A stretch of 64,000 nt of DNA from Pseudoscleropodium purum (Eukaryota > Streptophyta > Bryopsida > Hypnales > Brachytheciaceae), in NCBI GenBank assembly GCA_963969395.1, contig OZ017803.1, positions 21,886,001 to 21,950,000 on the forward strand, written 5' to 3'. The position numbers and the translations under genes were made by a program. Each line of letters starts with the position of its first letter. Positions within the stretch are counted from its first letter, which is position 1. The notes below the pieces were generated by a model. It made no database searches. It was not told the origin of the DNA and was given only the letters and a program-made list of their open reading frames with translations. Below are positions 24,610 through 37,570 of the stretch, in pieces.

Positions 24610-25727
24610 ATAAAAATTTTAATTATATTTTTGTCTGAATGAAAAGGTTTGATTTAATTCATTTGGATAGGTGATGTAAAATTTATGGACATTTTTGTTG
24701 TTTAGACAATTCCTAAGTCCTAAATCCAAAAAATACTTGTAGTGCAATCTACAAAAATATTTCTCTTAATAACCCCAAAGGCCAAAGACTATGTTTTCAC
24801 CCTAAACACTTCTAAACTATCATTTTTAATACATATAACTAATATTTGAAGAAAACATTTTTTGACATATGTAATGATAGGATCTTAGAGTGTGCTGATT
24901 TGAAATGATGTGGCCTAAATTTCTAAATTCTAAACCCTTATAGATTGCAAGATATTAGTGTTCAAATTCCCCAAAATCCTTTTTTTGGCACTATGTAGGA
25001 ATAGGCAGTTACACTTCATAAGCTCAAATTTGTATGCAAAAATGTCCAAATTGTGGGTTATTTATTGGATTCATTTTTCAAGGCAGGTTCTCAATATGTT
25101 TGAAAAGTATCAAATCATTTGGAATTGTACAACATACAAGAAAAAGATAGTAAATAGAAAAAAAAGTAGAGAATGATTGAAAACACCAAAATATTAAGAA
25201 TTTATTTACCTAAACCCCAAATGTCAATTTCAATGGTTTTAATGTTATAATAAATAATCTACACCTAATTTTTTTCCTTATTTAAAAAAAAATTGAAAAT
25301 GAGTTAAAGAAAGGCTTTCAAAGTTTATTTTAGAAAACAAATTCTAGAAGTGTCCACAATCCTAAACTCCTCATAACTTTCATCTCATTAATCAAAATAA
25401 AATGATTCAAATCTTTCTACTTATACCCAAATTTATAAAAAACAATTTCAATTTTTCTATTGAATAAAGGAATTTTTTAGGAATTTTTTGAGTTCTAAAC
25501 TGCCCAATGAAAATTACATATCATCTCTAAACTTTGTAACTATGTAGTCAAGAGTTATGAAAATTATTGGGCCTCAAAGCTCCTCCTAGGGCATATATTG
25601 TGTGAAATTTACAAAGAAAGAAAAACCCAAATCCATTAGAAGAGTTTTGGAGGGTCCAGAAGCCTATTTTGGGCTTGTTCTTCCGTAGTTGTTCCCCGCT
25701 GTTAGTTTTTTTTTTCCATAAAATTAA

Positions 25728-25770
<43 letters not shown>

Positions 25771-27220
25771 TTTTTAAATAGTCTCCAAATGCAAAAAAAA
25801 AAATTCAAAAAATTCAAAAAAAAATTCGTCAATGATGTAGCAGGGTCTCGGCCACGTCAAACCTCTACGCCAAACTTATTTCCTACGTTCGCAAGCTATG
25901 ATAACTCACAGGCATCCAAAGGCCCCAAAAATCTTCTAATACATTAAGAGTGAGCTTCCGAAAATTGCTATGTTGCCAAAGAAATGGTGTTTGGTCTTTT
26001 AGGGGTTAAATACAACTCTACACAATATAGTTTTCTTTCTTGAACATCTCACTATTGGAATTTGTGCATTTTAATTTTAATTTGGAAATACAAAAAAATT
26101 TAATTTAAATTTTTTTCCTAACTTGTACGCACTTGTATAAACCAATTTCTCACAAGTTAATATTAAATTTGTTTCAAACTTTTAGAATCCAAGACCCTCA
26201 ATTGAATCCTCTATCCTGAAGCTTTTACCCTCAAAACTTTATTGTGCAAAAATCAACTGAAGTGGCATGTTTTAAATATCAAACATTCATAGAAACCACA
26301 TTTGTATGACCATTGCACCAATATTATCCCCCAAATAAACTTTCAATAAGGAGTTAATTTTAGCTATTTTGTCTTCAATTTTTAGACTATTTTTTCACCA
26401 ATACTTCATCCCCTAGCCAACTACAAGAAGATATTGTACATATTTTGGTTGACCCCAAAAGATTTAATTATTGAAGATTCATTAGAAATAGTGTACACCT
26501 TAACACCTATATAATTTTTTTTATAGATTTACAAATAAAGACTGTTAATGAAAAATTCAATCTTTATAGGGTTTAAGACTTTCTTCAATATAATATTTGA
26601 TCTTGAAGGTGATTTTCAAAGGCCCACATGTCTTGTTCTTTAAAAAATTCTTAAGTAGAAATAGGTATGAAATAGAAAGAAAATCTCATTTGTTTAAAAT
26701 TTTTAGATTACCCTCAAAATGAACAAATTCAAAATTTCAAATGGTTTTACTATTCTAGTAAGAAAAATAATCTATGTAAAAATATTATAAAAATTGGGCT
26801 TAGAAATAAATCCTCCAAGTTATTTTTTTCAAAAAGTTGCTCTAACTACCTAAAAAACTAGAATGTCTATAACTATCTCACCCAAAATCCAAATGGAACT
26901 AATCAAAGCTTTCTAGGTAGGCAAAAATATAATCTATAAAAAAAATTTGGAAACCTAAACCCTAAGTACATTTTGAATTTTTTTTTGTTGGCTCCTCTCC
27001 CCTATTTTGACCTCATTTGGGCATAACTTTTGTAACCCTAAACCAATTGAAAACCAAATTATATTTTCACAAAGATAATCAAATTTTTTATCTTTAGAAA
27101 AGGTTTAAAAAAATCAAGACAAAAATTTAGCCTATAGAAACTCACCCTAAATCATGTTTGTCTTCTTAAGAGCCAATGGTCTTTAAGGGATTAATTGAGC
27201 TTACCTACAAACATTGATTT
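24610..27220 (+). repeat. Long non-coding repeat family R2, copy 2
   Basis: The copy starts at ATTATATTTTTGTCTGAA, the same start as copy 3 at 29045, and follows that copy's order of sentences for more than 2 kb. An AAT microsatellite (about 25728-25770) and a short CpG-containing insert (about 25620-25935) interrupt it. No protein-coding remains are seen. Confidence 0.6.
25728..25770. repeat. (AAT)n microsatellite
   Basis: About fourteen uninterrupted AAT units lie inside R2 copy 2. Confidence 0.95.
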
Positions 27221-27532
27221 CAGAAAATAAATATGCATTGTATTCTTGTAGCTGTGACCTACAGGTTGAAGTTTAACAAGCACTCCCAAAACTAAATATA
27301 TGAACAAACGTGCTTGTAGTCCATTACAATGATATTGCCAATGCTAAACATGAACCGCCTAAGACTCTCCAACTTCTCTACCATCCAAGCAAGTAAGTCA
27401 AGAGTTAAAATAAGTACCACACCTTAGAATACAAGCAATTGTTCCAAGCCAAATGGATGAACCCTAATACCCACAACCATGAATTCATTGTCAAAAAGAT
27501 TACTAGCTTCTCCAAAGCAATATACCACACCT

Positions 27533-28850
27533 TCAGCATTGGTACTGTTGCTCAACCCTCGCACGAACTATAGCATCCACAATTGCTTGTATTTCTGGGC
27601 TATACCCACCAAAATTGGCATGCATCCAATTCTTCTCCTCTCTAGTGTCTTCAAAATTAGAATAGTAACCTTCATGTTGAATCTGATCATCCCAGTAATA
27701 TATACCAAGGTCTTCAAAAGTTTCACTGCCAACTTGGTTCCCAGGACTTTGCAAATCCACGTACTCTTATTTAGGAGATTTACTAGGCACGAATGTTGTC
27801 AATCTTGCGGCATCTATGTCCTCTTGGGCCTCCACCTTCTCTCTGTAGTAAAGTCCACTACAATGTTCCATCTCGTGGAACTCGACATTAGCAACTCTCG
27901 TCCACTGCACTTCCTCGCCAGATCCTCGTAGAAGAAGAGCCCTTGTTTCATGCCACGAGAAAAAAAAAAACTTCCCCTTGCAGTGGTCAAAGCCCCTAAA
28001 TAGTGTCAAAGCCTACAAGTTTTCACAGAACTTGTCTACCAACTGGATTTCCTAATTACTCTACATTTTTTAACTTAAAATGCAAATATATATGTTCCAC
28101 AAACTGCGAATAACATAAACAAAATACAGTGAGGTTAGAAACACACCTGCAAATGCCTCTAAAATCCTCTAGCCTTCGCGTTGAGAAGAGAAGTTGTCAT
28201 AGAATCTAGGATTGACACCCGTAATTCAGAACTAGCACAACTCCTCTAAATCCAAAATAGGCTGTAGGAAGCATGCAGAAATCTGAAAGCAACACCATAT
28301 GACTATGGGCGTATGTAAATGGCCTACCATCCCTTAGTACATAGGTTCTACTGTCAGGTTTATATTGTTCTTACCAATAGCCTTGAATCAACAATTTACT
28401 AAGTACAAAATCATTATTGAAGTCATTTGTGAAGGCTGAAGTATTCTCATGTTTCCCCCTCGTCACCAGCATCACCTAGAAAGTTTCACTGTTCTCACTA
28501 TCGGCACGTACTGCAATGTTGAAGCCAACTCGCACGTGGTCTCCTACCATGTTGCTCTCCAATTTAGCCTCACTGTCATCCACTTCCTCCTCAAATTGTA
28601 GACGTGCGCTGCTTTTGGACTTTGGGCATATTTTTTGTAGTGTCCAATCAAGCACATGCAACTTTGAGTGACAAGGAGAATTTGAATTCAGATCAAGACA
28701 TGCCACACAAAATTGGATAAGTTGCCTAAACTGAATCAAAGTCGAATCCTTTGACAATAAGGAGCGGCATTGGTGCATGCCTCTACTCCTAATATCTAAA
28801 ATACCATTGATCCGAAATCCTAGAAAGACAAATTGGATTTTGGGCAAGTA
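27533..28850 (-). pseudogene. Decayed coding sequence, probably transposon-derived
   Basis: A minus-strand frame from about 28847 is open to a TAG at 28478-28476 and continues in the same frame past it (VMLVTRGKHENTSAF, then to TAA at 28373-28371, then EQYKPDSRTYVLRDGRPFTY and AHSHMVLLSDF). The first stop falls in a TF-stop-VMLV context where Trp (TGG) would fit. Further down, 28009-27767 and 27760-27533 form a single frame with one internal TAA. The track-style starts here are TTG or GTG, so no true start is known. CpG is retained, so decay or insertion is fairly recent. I have an impression of a plant repeat-encoded protein but cannot name the family. Confidence 0.45.
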
Positions 28851-29044
28851 ACCGAGGGCTCAATTCTTCCATGATTTCAAGTTTTTTGGTAGACCTTAAA
28901 AAATGATTGGCTGTACAAAAATATAATTTTTTTTCCTGTACTTGGTGTTTAAGAACATGATTTAGTAATTTATACCCAACTAAGTTCAATATAGGGGAGA
29001 CCAAGAAGGAAAAAGAAATTTCATTTCATTTTTTTGAATTTGAT

Positions 29045-32030
29045 TTTCCATGATAGATTATATTTTTGTCTGAATGAAAAGGTTTGATTCATTTCATTTG
29101 GATAGGTGATGTAAAAATTATGGACATTTTTGTTGTTTAGGAAATTTCTAAACCCTAAATCCAAAAAAATAATTTGTAGTGCAATTTGTAGAATTTTCTC
29201 AACTTAACTCCTAAAGGCCAAGGACTATGTTTTCACCAAAAACATTCCAAAGCTATCATTTCTAGTATAGTAGTATAAGTACCAAATATTTGAAAAAATA
29301 TATTGTTTGACACATGTAAACATAGTATCTTATAGTATTCTAGTTTGTAAAGATGTGAAAAAAATTTCAAAATTTTCCACCAAATACATTGCAAGATATT
29401 AATGTTTGAAGTGACAGAACTCCATTTGGAAGTACTGCACCAAAACAGGTAGCTGCACTTGACAAGCTCAAATTTGTATGAAAAAATGTCCAAAATGGTG
29501 GTTATTCATTGGATTCATTCTTCAAAGCAAGTGGTCTATATACTTGAAAAGTTCCAAATCATTTGGAATTGTACAACATACAAGAAGAAGATAGTAAGTA
29601 GAAAAAAGTAGAAAATGATTCAAAACACTAAATTACTTAGAATTTAATTATAGGATTGGAAAATGCCGATCTCAATGGTTGTAATGTTGTAATAAACAAT
29701 CTACATCCAATGTTTTTCCCCTAAACTCTAAAAATATTAAAAATTGAACTAAATAAAAGCCTTCAAAGTTAGTTTTAGAATAGAGATTCAAAGCTAGAAC
29801 TTCCCTTTAAACTTTCATCTTATTAATCAAAATAGAATGATTCAAAGCTTTCCACATATACATAAATTTATAAAACCAATTTCAATTTCTTTTTGAAAAA
29901 AGTGATTTTTAGGAATTTTTTGAGTTGCTCGTTGACCAATGCAAATGACATATTATGCAATAACTTTTTAACCATGTAGTCCAAAGTTATGAAAATTGTT
30001 GGGCCTCAAAGCTACTCCTTGGGCATATATTGTGTGAAATTTACAAAGAAAGAAAATATGAAATATGTTTGTAATGAGCTGCCCCAAATTACTAGGTTGC
30101 AAAAAAAATAGTATTTCAATTGGTCCTTTAGGGGTTAAATACAACTCTACATGGTATAGTTTTCATTCTTGAAAATCTCACTATTTGAGTTATTGCATGT
30201 TAATTCCAATTTAGAAATATTTAGAAATTTCAATAACTTTTTAACCATGTAGTCCAAAGTTATGAAAGTTGTTGGGCTTCAAAGCTACTCCTTGGGCATA
30301 TATTGTGTGAAATTTACAAAGAAAAAAAATAAGAAATATGTTTGTAGTGAGCTGCCCAAAATTGCTAGGTTGCCAAAAAAATGGTGTTTGGTCCTTTAGG
30401 GTTTAAATACAACTCTACATGGTATAGTTTTCATTCCCGAACACCTCACTATTGGAGTTATTGCATTTTAATTCCAATTTAGAAATATAAAGAATTTAGA
30501 TTTTCTCCCTAACTTGTACATAGTTGTACAAAATAATTTCTTAGGAATTAAAATTAGGTTTGTTTGCTACTTTTTTTTCCAAGCCCCTCAATTGAGTCCT
30601 CCATCCTAAAGCTTTTAACCTCAAAACTTTGTAATGCAAAAATTTAAGTGAAAAAGGTTAAAAGTCAAACAATCTAGTCCTATAATGTATCCTAAAAGGC
30701 TTTTTTTTCTATCCTTTAATTGTAGATAATTTGCAATCCATTTGGGCAAAAAATTTGAAATTTTTTCTACACATTTTCATACTACTAGATGAAATAATTT
30801 TAAAATAGGTTTGCCAAAAAGAAAGGTCAAATTTTCTTACTTATGGAAATGGAAATTTTGAGTCCAAATGGTTTTATATTGTTATTTGATCTTTCTGATT
30901 TAACATACCTATGAGTATTGATTTTTAAAATTAAATATGCTACATGAAATTATAACCATTTGTAATGTCCTTGAACCTTTGAAGTAGATTGTCATATGTA
31001 GGTCCAAAAAATAATTATCTTCTAAAGGCCTATCTTTAAAAAAATAGAAGTATAGGATGTAGATGGTTTATAAATAATTTATAGGATAGATTAAAAATTG
31101 AACTAAAATGACATGTTTTTCAAATCAAACATTTATAGAGAACACATTGGAATGACCATTGCATCAATATTCTCCCCCGAATGAACTTACAATAGGGAGT
31201 TAATCCTTGCTATTTTTTGTTGAATATTTAGACATTTTTTTCTTATATAATATAGGGGAGTGAAAGTTATTTTCAGCTCTCCAATGTGTCTTTTAACTTC
31301 AAAAATTTGTAACTAATTAAGATAAAAAAACAAAAATTTCAATAATTCTTACCCTAAACTTTTGAAGTAGACTTAACCATTCAATTTTTGTTCTAATTTC
31401 TTTCAATTAAATTTCAAGAAGTGAATAGGGGGCCAAAAATCTTTTTCACATGGGATTTGTATAAATATATAGAGTGAAATCTTCAAAGGTAGGTAAGAAA
31501 AATCACTTTTTGAAGAAACCAAAATTTGAAATTAATTTTTCAAGATTTATATATACACAGAAAGCTTTGTATCATTCTATTTTGATCAATGAGTCCAAAG
31601 TTATGAAGAGTTCTTATTTGGGGGTAGTTATGGTAGTAGAAAATGGAATTTGAAGTCATTTATTTAACTCCAATTATTTTTAAACCCTTCAAAAAATATC
31701 ATTATAGAATGTAGATTGTTTAAGACTATATCTCAATCATTTGGATTGCCATTTTTCAATGCCGTAATAAATTTTTTGACTAAAGAGATGTCACACAACC
31801 TATTAGCCTTTCCATGAAGCCATTGCATCTCCTCTAGTAGTAGACAGTCATAAATGGTTTATTTAAACTTTGTCAAAGTGCAGTGGTAGGTAGACAGTAG
31901 AATCCATAGCAACCTAGAGTACGCATTTACAAAGGACTATAGGCATTTACATGAGAGAAGTTACACTGGTGTAGCTCCTTTGTAACAAAGTGTAATGGTG
32001 TACCCTTGAATGCACTGCATTTCTATAGCT
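29045..32030 (+). repeat. Long non-coding repeat family R2, copy 3, with internal duplication
   Basis: It starts like copy 2 at 24610. A segment of about 265 bp beginning CAATAACTTTTTAACCATGT is present twice in tandem (about 29960-30225 and 30230-30500). Relative to copy 2, about 400 bp are inserted around 30660-31080. The end (30930-32020) matches 17330-18430, including the TTACAC palindrome at 31960-31975. Confidence 0.6.
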
Positions 32031-32039
32031 ACAACTAGC

Positions 32040-32360
32040 CTTATATTGTAGGAAAGAAAGCAAAAAATCTGTTGAGATGGGGAAAAAAATTTTCCATTTG
32101 GATGAAAAATGCATGAGATAGGGGAACCCAAATAGTAACTTGCATAGTTGCCACTGTGCAAAATTGTGGCCTAAAAATAGCCAATTTTTTTTTTGGCTCT
32201 GAATTAGAAGCCAAGACCAATTTCATTGGAAAGAGGGCAAAAAATCAATCAAGATACTTAGGCTAAAAAACACACAAATTATCAAAAGTCCATCCAAATG
32301 ATTTACACTGAATGTGCCACATTTTGGCACCTTCTTGGTATAGACTAATTTGTAATCCTA
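32040..32360 (+). repeat. Dispersed repeat family R3, copy
   Basis: It is colinear with 8400-8780, with shared strings GCATGAGATAGGG, GGAAAGAGGGCAAAAAAT and GTGCCACATTTTGGCACC. In this copy it lies immediately beyond the R2 unit, suggesting that R2 and R3 are parts of one longer element. Confidence 0.5.
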
Positions 32361-33340
32361 ACCACTTGTTAAATTTTTTATATAATTCATGCTATTTTTG
32401 TATATCTTTTGGTTTTCTTTGCTTCGTGTTTAGTTTTTTTAATTGATTTTCCAACATTTTATATATATTTTTTCATGAATATAAATGTTCATTGCTAAAT
32501 ACATAATTAAACTCTAGGTTTTTTTTCTTGTAATCAAAGTCATTATAGTATTATTATATATTCATTCCATTTTTCATAGATCAAATTACTTTTTTGTATT
32601 TGTAAAATTAAATTTAAGAAGAATTTCTTTGAATTTTAAAGTTTTTAATTTATTCTACATTATTTGCCTATATTTTCATCACTTGACTACATATAGAAAG
32701 TAACACCAGTTTCATTAAATTAAATTGCATTATTTTAAAAATAATTTTATAATTATATTTAAAAATATTCTAAATTTCATTTCGTTATAAAAATTTATAA
32801 TAGCTTTTAAGAAAAAAATTCCCCCCAGAAAAGACTCAAAAAGATTACCAAATTTTTTTTCAAAACTCAGTTCCTCACAAGTTAATTCATTTACCAAAAT
32901 ATTATGTATATATATAATTTATACTAAGTATAATATTATAATATATAATATTATAATTTTGAAGGCCTAATTTTTCTAATTTAAATTTATTTATTTAAAA
33001 AATTTATTTGTTTATTATTTTTAATTGTGGATGATATAACCCTTAATATTTTTTTCAAAATTTGATACTAACAATATTAATGCCTAATTTTTATTTTCAT
33101 TTAGTTTATATGATTGTAAGAATTAGAAGTTCTTTTCTAAACCTTGTTTATAAATTCTATAATAATTTTATAATTTATTTATTTGATATTTTTTTTTTAA
33201 ACTATACATATTACCAATATTTAAGCTCTTTTATTGGAACCAACAAAATTTCTTTTCTGAAACTGAAGGCTTCAACATACAACTTTGGTTTATTAACGTA
33301 AACACAAAGTCTTTAGTTCAAGGCACTACACATCCTTTAA
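32361..33340. other. Very AT-rich DNA, no gene seen
   Basis: Long runs of A and T with no CpG and no meaningful frame. Confidence 0.55.
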
Positions 33341-33344
33341 TTGT

Positions 33345-33510
33345 AGTCATAAATTATTTGTTTAAATTCTATCAAGATGCAGTGGTAGGTAGACAGTAGC
33401 ACCTATAGCAATCCCAAATATGCATTTACACGGGAGCGGTTACACCAGTGTAACTCCTTTAAGGAAAGGTGTAATGGTATACCAATGAATGCACTGCATT
33501 CTTGTAGTTG
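33345..33510 (+). repeat. Fragment of the R2 right end with TTACAC palindrome
   Basis: It repeats the end of R2 (AGTCATAAATTATTTGTTTAA, then GCAGTGGTAGGTAGACAGTAG-like wording in parts) and contains GTTACACCAGTGTAAC at 33439-33454. The adjoining DNA is the 292-bp tandem array. Confidence 0.6.
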
Positions 33511-33518
33511 CAACTTAT

Positions 33519-34460
33519 AGTGCCACATCATTTTGGAATCCCATGAAGAAGACCTACAACGCCATGCACTCCAATTTTAATTGCCTTTTTTTTGCAGAAG
33601 CCTAAATGTAGGCCCTCACGTTTTGACCCCCCTAAATATCTATTTTTAGCCAAATACAAAGACACCACCTTAAAGGTTCTTAAAAAAGCTTTCTAAAAAT
33701 GTATTTCACTTTATCATCCGACATTTCAAGTAGCAGCAATTGATAGATGAAGTACCTGACAATGAAACTTCATCCATCAATAACTCTTGCATATAGTGTC
33801 CAATCATGAAGTGCCACGTCATTTTGGAATTCCATGAAAAAGACCTACAATGCCTTATAATTCAAATATAATCACCCTTCTTTTTCTAGAAGCTTAAAAG
33901 TAGGCCTTCCCATTTTGGCCCCCTTTAAATATCTATTTTTGGCCAAATGTAAAGACACTAGCTTGAAGGTGCTTAAAAGAACTTTTTTAAAATGTATTTC
34001 ACTTTATCATCCAACTCCTAAAAGAGCGGCAATTGACAGATGAAGTTTGAAAAAAAAAAAACTTCATTTATTCATAACGTGTGCATACAATGTCCAATGA
34101 CTAAGTGCCACACCATCACAGACTCCTAGAAAGAAGACCTATGATGTCATCTTCTTCAATTTCAAATGCCCTTCTTTATGTAAAAGCAATTATTGAACAT
34201 TTCATGTTTTGAGCATTTGAAATATCTATTTTTAGCCTATGATAAGTATACCACCTTTTAAATGCTTGAAAGCACTTTTGAAAAAGGTGTTTTACTTTGT
34301 CATCCAATACATCAACTAGCAGCAATTTGCGGATGAGGTTTAAAGACTAAAACTTCATCCATCAATAACTCATCCTTACAAAGTCCAATGGAAAAGTGCC
34401 ACATCATTTCATGATCATGATGATAGGATCTACAAGATCATCTAATCCAAAATAGAACCA
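33519..34460 (+). repeat. Tandem array of about 292-bp units, three full copies and a partial one
   Basis: Units start at AGTGCCAC at 33519, 33810, 34104 and 34395, so the periods are 291, 294 and 291 bp. Each full unit has the order AGTGCCAC, GAAGACCTA-like, AAATATCTATTTTT, TTTCACTTTATCATCC-like, a stem (GATGAAG ... CTTCATCCATCAAT) and GTCCAATGA. The copies are diverged, so the array is old. Confidence 0.85.
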
Positions 34461-34745
34461 AAATCCCTTCACTAAAGCCAAAATCAACCTAAACTATCCT
34501 ATAGAGTCTAAAAATAAATAGCTTAATTTTAGATGATCAAAATTTTTTTGGAAAATTCTCACTTTGTGCATTCTAAAATAGTTTGTCTCGCTACAAAACT
34601 CATTAAATTGCATCCGCTAAAGCAAAGTCAAACTTTCATACACCAAAGTCAAAGTTGCTATATCTTGCAAACTGTAAACTTGTATACCTTTTTTTTACCA
34701 TGGTTAGATTTGTAAACCTCACAAATGGGGGGGGGATACCCATGT

Positions 34746-34765
34746 AACCCTAAACCCTAAACCCT
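34746..34765. repeat. Very short interstitial telomere-like tract
   Basis: It has not quite three units of CCCTAAA (plant telomere repeat). It is too short to imply a telomere and is likely chance or a repair scar. Confidence 0.6.
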
Positions 34766-34871
34766 CTATGCTCAAAAGACCTCTAAAGTTTATTGATTTT
34801 ATGAAGCAAACAAAAAAGAAGTTGAAAACTAACTTAGTTAAATAAAATTCTATATCCCAAGTGTGCATTTC

Positions 34872-35095
34872 ATGATGTAGATGGTATACTGGTAAGTTGT
34901 TAGTATTCCTTGGTACGAGGTCCTAGTTTCAAAACTCAATGTCAGCGATAGGTTGTTTGACGAGGTGACTCTACTCAAGGTGGGTGGAGGGTCCCTGCTT
35001 GGGGCTACTTGCCTAAGTGGCTCTCCTCGGGGTGAAAGGAGGGCCCCTACTTGGGGGGAAGGAAGCAATAAATTTTTTATATATTTTTTAAATTA
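34872..35095 (+). mobile_element. Possible tRNA-related SINE
   Basis: TGGTATACTGG near 34881 resembles a pol III A box and AGTTTCAAAACTC near 34926 resembles a B box at suitable spacing. A G-rich body without an ORF follows, then a T-rich tail (AAATTTTTTATATATTTTTT) near 35070. Target-site duplications were not found, so this is tentative. Confidence 0.3.
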
Positions 35096-36400
35096 AAATT
35101 AAAATTTTATGTAATATTTCATTACTAACTCAAAATAAATTTTTAGTTTTGAAATAATATTGTGTAATGAACAAGGCAATATTACATAACAAGGTGTTTA
35201 ATAATATTAATTTACTTTTGATTCAATATTGCTTGTAGTAATCTTCTTTTTAGTAATGCGGTAGTATTGATTCAATAATATACTACATAAACTTTGACGT
35301 AGTACTGAATTGATACTAAAATAGTATTGTTTAGGGCAACCCTTTTTTCCCAATGTATACAAAAGAACTGTATGTCATCCATTAGACACCTAGTGTCCAA
35401 GGAGATGTTACAAGGTTAAGGGCTGCAAATAGTAATTTACCACTAGAATCTGGTTGCCAATGTGACCCTCCTGGACATGGTTGGGGTGAACTGGTCGGAT
35501 GTTAAATCCTCCTTTTGAAGAGGGCTCAATACCCTAGATTTACTTGGAAAAAACACTGAAATTTTTTATTTTTCACAAATTTTTTTGGCAAATTTTGAAT
35601 TTATATTTGCAATGAGAGACCCCAAATTAATCCCTTAAGGACTTGATCCATTGTGCAATGTCAAATTTCTTATTTGAGCTAATTTTAGCCTTTTCAATAG
35701 TATTCAAACAACAATATGATATTTTTACTATTTGAAACTCTAAATTCTATATCACTTTGAGAAATTGCAATTGTTTCATGAAAATTTGTAATTGTTATCA
35801 TTTTTGTCGCAAAAAATGAACATAAGTGAATAAAAATAGCAAAAACAATTCAAATTATTTGAAATTTTTTTGGGATGTAAAAATAGCAATGGAAATCAGG
35901 ACGAAAGATTTTCAATTGGTTATTTTATTTTCTACATCCAAAATAGCCACATCAAACACCTTGAAGTCAAATTCAACTATCAAAGCAAATTTATACTTTT
36001 AATTAATTGATGTACAAGAAATTTCTATTTTTTGCTAGTAGAAAAATAAAATTTCTATTTATTTTTTATTTTTTCAATCAGTTTTAAAGAAAAATAAAAT
36101 TATTGTGATTTTTCAAAGCTAAAGGTGGAAATAAATTTATATCAATTACAATATATATTAGAGTAATCTATAATTTTTACTGTAAATGAAAAGTGGAATG
36201 AGAAACATAATTTTATAATTTAATTTGAAAATACATTTAAAGAAAAGAAAATATGAATGAAAAGCATACCATATTGTATTATTTGGATTTTAACATAGGA
36301 GCTTTCAATTGCAATAACTTTTTCAATTTTTGACATTTCTCAAAACTTTAAAATGGAATAGAAAAAAAATTTGTCAAGCTTAGTTTTCTTAGTTGAAATC
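35096..36400. other. AT-rich DNA with an R1 fragment (about 35470-35650), no gene
   Basis: The fragment carries TTTGAATTTATATTTGCAA and GACCCCAAATTAATCCC wording of family R1 in reverse order. The rest is featureless. Confidence 0.45.
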
Positions 36401-36419
36401 AAATTCTCAAAATAGTTAT

Positions 36420-37560
36420 TTTAAAAGTTGTAATCAAGGTTGACCAAGGCGCATGCACTTTTGGGATGCCTACGCGTTTAAAGGTTAACCAAGAGAGGTT
36501 TAGAACATATGTTAGATACAGCTAAAAATATGGTTTTTTTTTTACTTTCATCCCTAATAAACCCCCAAATTACCCTACGGGATCCACTTCAAATGGAGGA
36601 TTTAACGTCTTGCACTAAACTAACCCCTTAGCTAGGGGACGTGGTAAAATACTAAATTTAACCCCTATAGTCCCATTGTCCCCTTAGGGAACAAATCAGA
36701 TTTTGGGTAGGTTCCTATAGCTTCAATTTTTAGTAAATTTTTTTGAAACTTTCTTGTAAGATAGAAAAATTGATTATCTACGTGGGAATATAATTTTTAT
36801 TTCAATTGGTGCTTGGGAGCAAAAATTATACCACAAAAATCTAAACCAAACTTAGCAAGCAGCACAAAAAAAATTTAAAAAAATTAAAAAAAAATTTAAT
36901 TTTTTTATCTTGAAATGTTATATTTTTGTCTACATGTGAAGCTTTGATTCGTTCTATTTGAACTAATAATGAGAAAGTTAAGGACAATCTTGTTTTTTGG
37001 GCAATTTCAACATCTTCTTGAAAAAATAATTTGTAGGATTCATTTCTAAATGCAATTTTTACAATTTTCTACAATTTTTTTTGAGAATGTTGTATTTTTT
37101 TGCAAAAATAATCTCACCATTGAGATTATTGTCTTTTAATCCCATCTTGGAGTTATTAACAATTTAGTTTTTTTTCCAATTTTGGACCTACTTCTACTTA
37201 ACATTTTTTTAAAGAATGAAAATCAAAAGTTTTTTTTTAAGTTTTTTTCCTAGACTTTAAACTCAATTCTTCAACATAAAAAATTATAATTCAAAGTCTG
37301 TAATGCAAAAAAATTTCACAATTGGTGGTCAGAGTCATCTGAAATTATAGGCCAATGTTCACAAAAGCTTTCTTTTTCAACTTTGAATGCTAATATCTTC
37401 CAATCTATACGGTCAAACTTCATGAAATTTTTATCATATGAACTAAAACAAGTGAAATATAAGATCCTACAGTTAAATTCTAAAAATTTTGTTTTGTTTT
37501 GTTTTCTTGTGCGAATGTAGCAAAAATGGCAGTTTTGAGTGATTTTTGAGAGAAAAATGG
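36420..37560 (-). repeat. Reverse-oriented R2 fragment
   Basis: The segment 36640-36960 reads, in reverse complement, like 12600-12870 and 26880-27190 (TTGATTATCT, ATTTCAATTGGTGC and the AAGCTTTGATTC..TCTATTTGAAC motif). No coding capacity. Confidence 0.5.
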
Positions 37561-37570
37561 CCTTGGGACT

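Noticed and set aside
34746..34765. Telomere proximity from CCCTAAA repeats
   Set aside because: It has fewer than three units, and ordinary repeat-filled DNA continues on both sides.
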